A program made the position numbers and the translations under genes. A DNA stretch of 64,000 nt from Hordeum vulgare subsp. vulgare (Eukaryota; Streptophyta; Magnoliopsida; Poales; Poaceae). Location: NCBI RefSeq assembly GCF_904849725.1, contig NC_058522.1, positions 433,533,529 to 433,597,528 of the forward strand, written 5' to 3'. Under the pieces are notes generated by a model. That model was not told the origin of the DNA. It saw nothing but the letters and a program-made list of their open reading frames with translations, and did no database searches. Of the stretch, positions 60,900 through 64,000 are shown in pieces (positions within the stretch are counted from its first letter, which is position 1; the number at the start of each line of letters is the position of its first letter).

Positions 60900-62918
60900 T
60901 TCCATCGCTTTTATGCCTAGCTAAGGGCGTTAAACAATATCGCTTGTTGGGAGGCAACCCAATGAATTTATCTTTTTATTTTTGTTTTGTTGCATCCACA
61001 CCATCACAATTCTGTTGTGATTGTGTTTTTTGTGTTTTCTTTTGTGTTTGAGCCAAGCAAAACCTTTATGATTAGTCTTGGTAATGGTTGTTTGATCCTG
61101 CTGGAAAAAGACAGAAATTTTTCACTCACGAGATGATTTTTCATTTTTATTCAGAAAGATCTTTTGAGTTGATTCTTTTTTCTGCTGGTTGATATGCTTT
61201 TTGACCAGGCGGTCATAAGTTTTCAGATTTTGTGAGGTAACAGAAGTATACGAAGTATACAGATTGCTACAGACTGGTCTGTTTTTGATAGATTCTATTT
61301 TTGTTGAGTTGGTTGCTTGTTTTGATGAAACTATGGTTAGTATCGGGGGGTACTAGCCATGGAAAAGTGAGAATACAGTAGCTCAACACCAATATAGATG
61401 GAATTCAAGTTTGCTACAGTACCAAAAGAAGTGGTAGTTTGTGTTCTTGTGCTAATGTTATCATGAGTTTCTGTTTAAGTTTTGTGTTGTGAAGTTTTCA
61501 AGTTTTGGGTGATGTTCTCATGGACAAAGAGATAAGGAGTGGAAAGAGCTCAAGCTTGGGGATGCCCAAGGCATCCCAAACCAAATTCAAGGACACCAAA
61601 AAGCCTAAGCTTGGGGATGCCCCGGGAAGGCATCCCCTCTTTCGTCTTCAATCCATCGGTAACATTACTTGGAGCTATATTTTTATTCACCACATGATAT
61701 GTGTTTTGCTTGGAGCGTCTTGTATCTTAGGAGCCCTTTTCTTTTTGTTGTGTCACAATCATCCTTGCTGCACACCTTTTTGAGAGACAGATACATGCAC
61801 TCATCGTGATTTTGCTAGAATGCTCATAGTGCTTCACTTATATCTTTTGAGCTAGATACTTTTGCTCTGTGTGCTTCACTTATATATTTTAGAGAATGAC
61901 GGTGCGTGATTTGGTAGTTGGTTTATGCTATGAAAGTAGTCCCAAATATGATAGGTACCCAAAGAGGATGCAAAAACCTCCATCTTCATGTGCATTGAAT
62001 AGAAAGAGAAGTTTTGATTCCTCTCAAATAGTTTTGAGACGTGGATTTGGTAATATTAAGAGCTAAGTTAGTAGGGTGTTGTGAATCTAGAAATACTTGT
62101 GTTGAAGTTAGTGATTCCCGTAGCATGCACGTATGGTGAATGGCTATGTTAGGAAGTCGGAGCATAATTGATCTATTGATTTCCATCCTTTGTGTTGAGG
62201 TCGGGATCACGCGATGGTTAACACCTACCAACCCTTCCCCTCGGAGTATGCGTTTAACACTTTGTTTCGATTACTAATAAAAACTTTCGCAACAAGTATG
62301 TGAGTTCTTCATGACTAATGTGAGTCCACGGTATAGATGCACTTTCACCTTCCACCATTGCTAGCTTCTCTAGTGCCGCACAATTCTCGCCGGTGCACAA
62401 ACCCACCAAATTCCTTCCTCAAAACAGCCACCATACCTACCTACTATGGCATTTTCATAGCCATTCCGAGATATATTGACATGCAACTCCCACCGTTTCA
62501 TCTCATGACTTGTGCCGTCACTCTCATATTGCCATTGCATGATCGTAAGATTGCTAGCGAGATGTTTCAACGTCATACGCCATGCTAGATCGTTGCACAT
62601 CCCGGTACACTGCGGGAGGCATTTCCTATGGAGTCATCATCATTGTGATCTTTGAGCTGTGAGTAAATAAAAGTGTGATGACCACCATTATTAGAGCATT
62701 GTCCCATATGAGGAAATAAAAAAAGAGGCCAAAGACCCCAAAAACAAAAAAAAAAGAAAAAGAAAAAAGGAGGCCTAAGAGCCCAAATATAAAAAAGAGA
62801 GAAAAAGAGAGAAGGGACAATGCTACTATCTTTTTCCACACTTGTGCTTCATGATAGCACCATGTTCTTCATGATTGAGAGCTTCTTGCTTTGTCGCTAC
62901 CATATGCTAGTGGGGATC
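60900..62918 (+). other. 3' noncoding internal region of Sabrina-like gypsy
   Basis: This starts with CTTGTTGGGAGGCAACCCAA near 60943 and contains repeated AAGCTTGGGGATGCCC motifs (61552, 61606), matched in decayed form at 5750-5860. 62720-62820 is a purine-rich run of A and G. No coding function is seen. Confidence 0.65.
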
Positions 62919-64000
62919 TGTTGGAATTATGTCCTAGAGGCAATAATAAATATAGTTATTATTATAATTCCTGTATCAAGATAATCGTTTATTATCCATG
63001 CTATAATTGTATTGAATGAAGACTTATATACATGTGTGGATACATAGACAAAACACTGTCCCTAGCAAGCCTCTAGTTGGCTAGCCAGTTGATCAAAGAT
63101 AATCAGGGTCTTCTGGCTATGTACAAGGTGTTGTTACATGATAACTGGATCACGTCATTAGGAGAATCACGTGATGGACTAGACCCAAACTAATAGACGT
63201 AGCATGTAGATCGTGTCATTTTGTTGCTACTGTTTTCTGCGTGTCAAGTATTTGTTCCTATGACCATGAGATCATATAACTCACCAACACCGGAGGAATG
63301 CTTTGTGTGTATCAAACGTCGCAACGTAACTGGGTGACTATAAAGATGCTCTACAGGTATCTCCGAAGGTGTTCGTTGAGTTAGTATGGATCGATACTGA
63401 GATTTGTCACTCCGTATGACGGAGAGGTATCTTGGGGCCCACTCGGTAATACAACATCACACACAAGCCTTGCAAGCAATGTAACTTAGTGTAAGTTGCG
63501 GGATCTTGTATTACGGAACGAGTAAAGAGACTTGCCGGTAAACGAGATTGAAATAGGTATGCGGATACTGACGATCGAATCTCGGGCAAGTAACATACCG
63601 AAGGACAAAGGGAATGACATACGCGATTATATGAATGCCTGACACTAAGGTTCAAACGATAAGATCTTCGTAGAATATGTGGGATCCAATATGGGCATCC
63701 AGGTCCCGCTATTGGATATTGGCTGAGGAGTCACTCGGGTCATGTCTACATAGTTCTCGAACCCGCAGGGTCTGCACACTTAAGGTTCGACGTTGTTTTA
63801 TGCGTATTTGAGTTATATGGTTGGTTACCGAATGTTGTTCGGAGTCCCGGATGAGATCACGAACGTCACGAGGGTTTCCAGAATGGTCCGTAAACGAAGA
63901 TTGATATATAGGATGACCTCATTTGATTACCGGAAGGTTTTCGGACTTACCGGGAATGTACCGGGAATGACGAATGGGTTCCGGGTGTTCACCGGGGGGG
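62919..64000 (+). mobile_element. Angela-type LTR, cut by the window end
   Basis: Starts TGTTGGAATTATGTCCTAGA and is colinear with the reverse of the LTR at 27594-29406 and with the solo LTR at 384. Whether it is a solo LTR or the 5' LTR of a full element lies beyond the window. It interrupts the gypsy internal region, so it is the youngest layer of that nest. The expected target repeat on the left is GGATC (62914-62918). Confidence 0.92.

Larger units (their letters stand above)
57062..62918 (+). mobile_element. Sabrina-like gypsy element with gag and protease only
   Basis: The 5' LTR (57062-58615) is followed by a tRNA-Asp primer site, then gag and protease, then about 2 kb of noncoding sequence related to that of the element at 2863. 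No reverse transcriptase or integrase follows the protease, so this is a non-autonomous design rather than decay alone. An Angela LTR is inserted at 62919, and the rest of the element lies beyond the window. The base sequence just left (57057-57061, GTACC) is the expected but unverified target repeat. Confidence 0.85.

Noticed and set aside
1..64000. CRISPR arrays, bacterial operons, ribosome binding sites
   Set aside because: The repeats are eukaryotic transposons and the genes have spliceosomal introns. No regularly spaced short repeats were seen.

Overview
The window looks like plant chromosomal DNA from the wheat/barley tribe (Triticeae). This is inferred from abundant BARE/WIS/Angela-type copia LTRs, Athila/Sabrina-type gypsy LTRs primed by tRNA-Asp, Stowaway and Tourist MITEs, and small intron-containing host genes. 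Family names are given from memory of Triticeae repeats and were not checked against a database.

Layout. 1-9104 is repeat DNA: a solo Angela-type LTR with a perfect 5-bp target duplication (384-2215), then an old gypsy element with no usable coding region (2863-9104). 9105-25400 is a gene island of low-copy sequence. It holds a complete eight-exon mitochondrial (adrenodoxin-type) ferredoxin gene on the minus strand (16828-21648), a tRNA-Ala(CGC) gene just upstream of it on the same strand (21967-22039), and a three-exon dormancy/auxin-associated (DRM1/ARP) gene on the minus strand (24139-24784). Two short RTE LINE remnants and several MITE remnants lie in the same stretch.

25430-44520 is an unidentified repeat split by a BARE/WIS copia element (26129-43350, plus strand). 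Its 5' LTR is itself split by an Angela-type copia element in the opposite direction (27594-36000, minus strand). Both insertions can be closed by target-site duplications, so the order of events is clear. 44521-50200 holds the decayed remains of a MuDR-type transposon, a near-perfect 47-bp hairpin, and a Tourist MITE carrying a Stowaway MITE. 50200-64000 is a second nest: a short-LTR copia on the minus strand (50200-53134) is cut by a gypsy element on the minus strand (53135-57061). This abuts a Sabrina-like gypsy element on the plus strand with only gag and protease (57062-62918), which is cut in turn by another Angela LTR (62919 to the window end).

Only the ferredoxin gene, the DRM1/ARP gene and the tRNA gene look functional. 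Every transposon polyprotein that can be followed carries at least one nonsense or frameshift lesion. No strong candidate for a wholly new biological system was seen. The points most worth following are the oppositely oriented, nested copia pair, which could form long hairpin RNA, the duplicated and deleted 5' LTR of the inner element, the tandem TATA-bearing repeats inside the ferredoxin intron, and the 48815-48964 hairpin.
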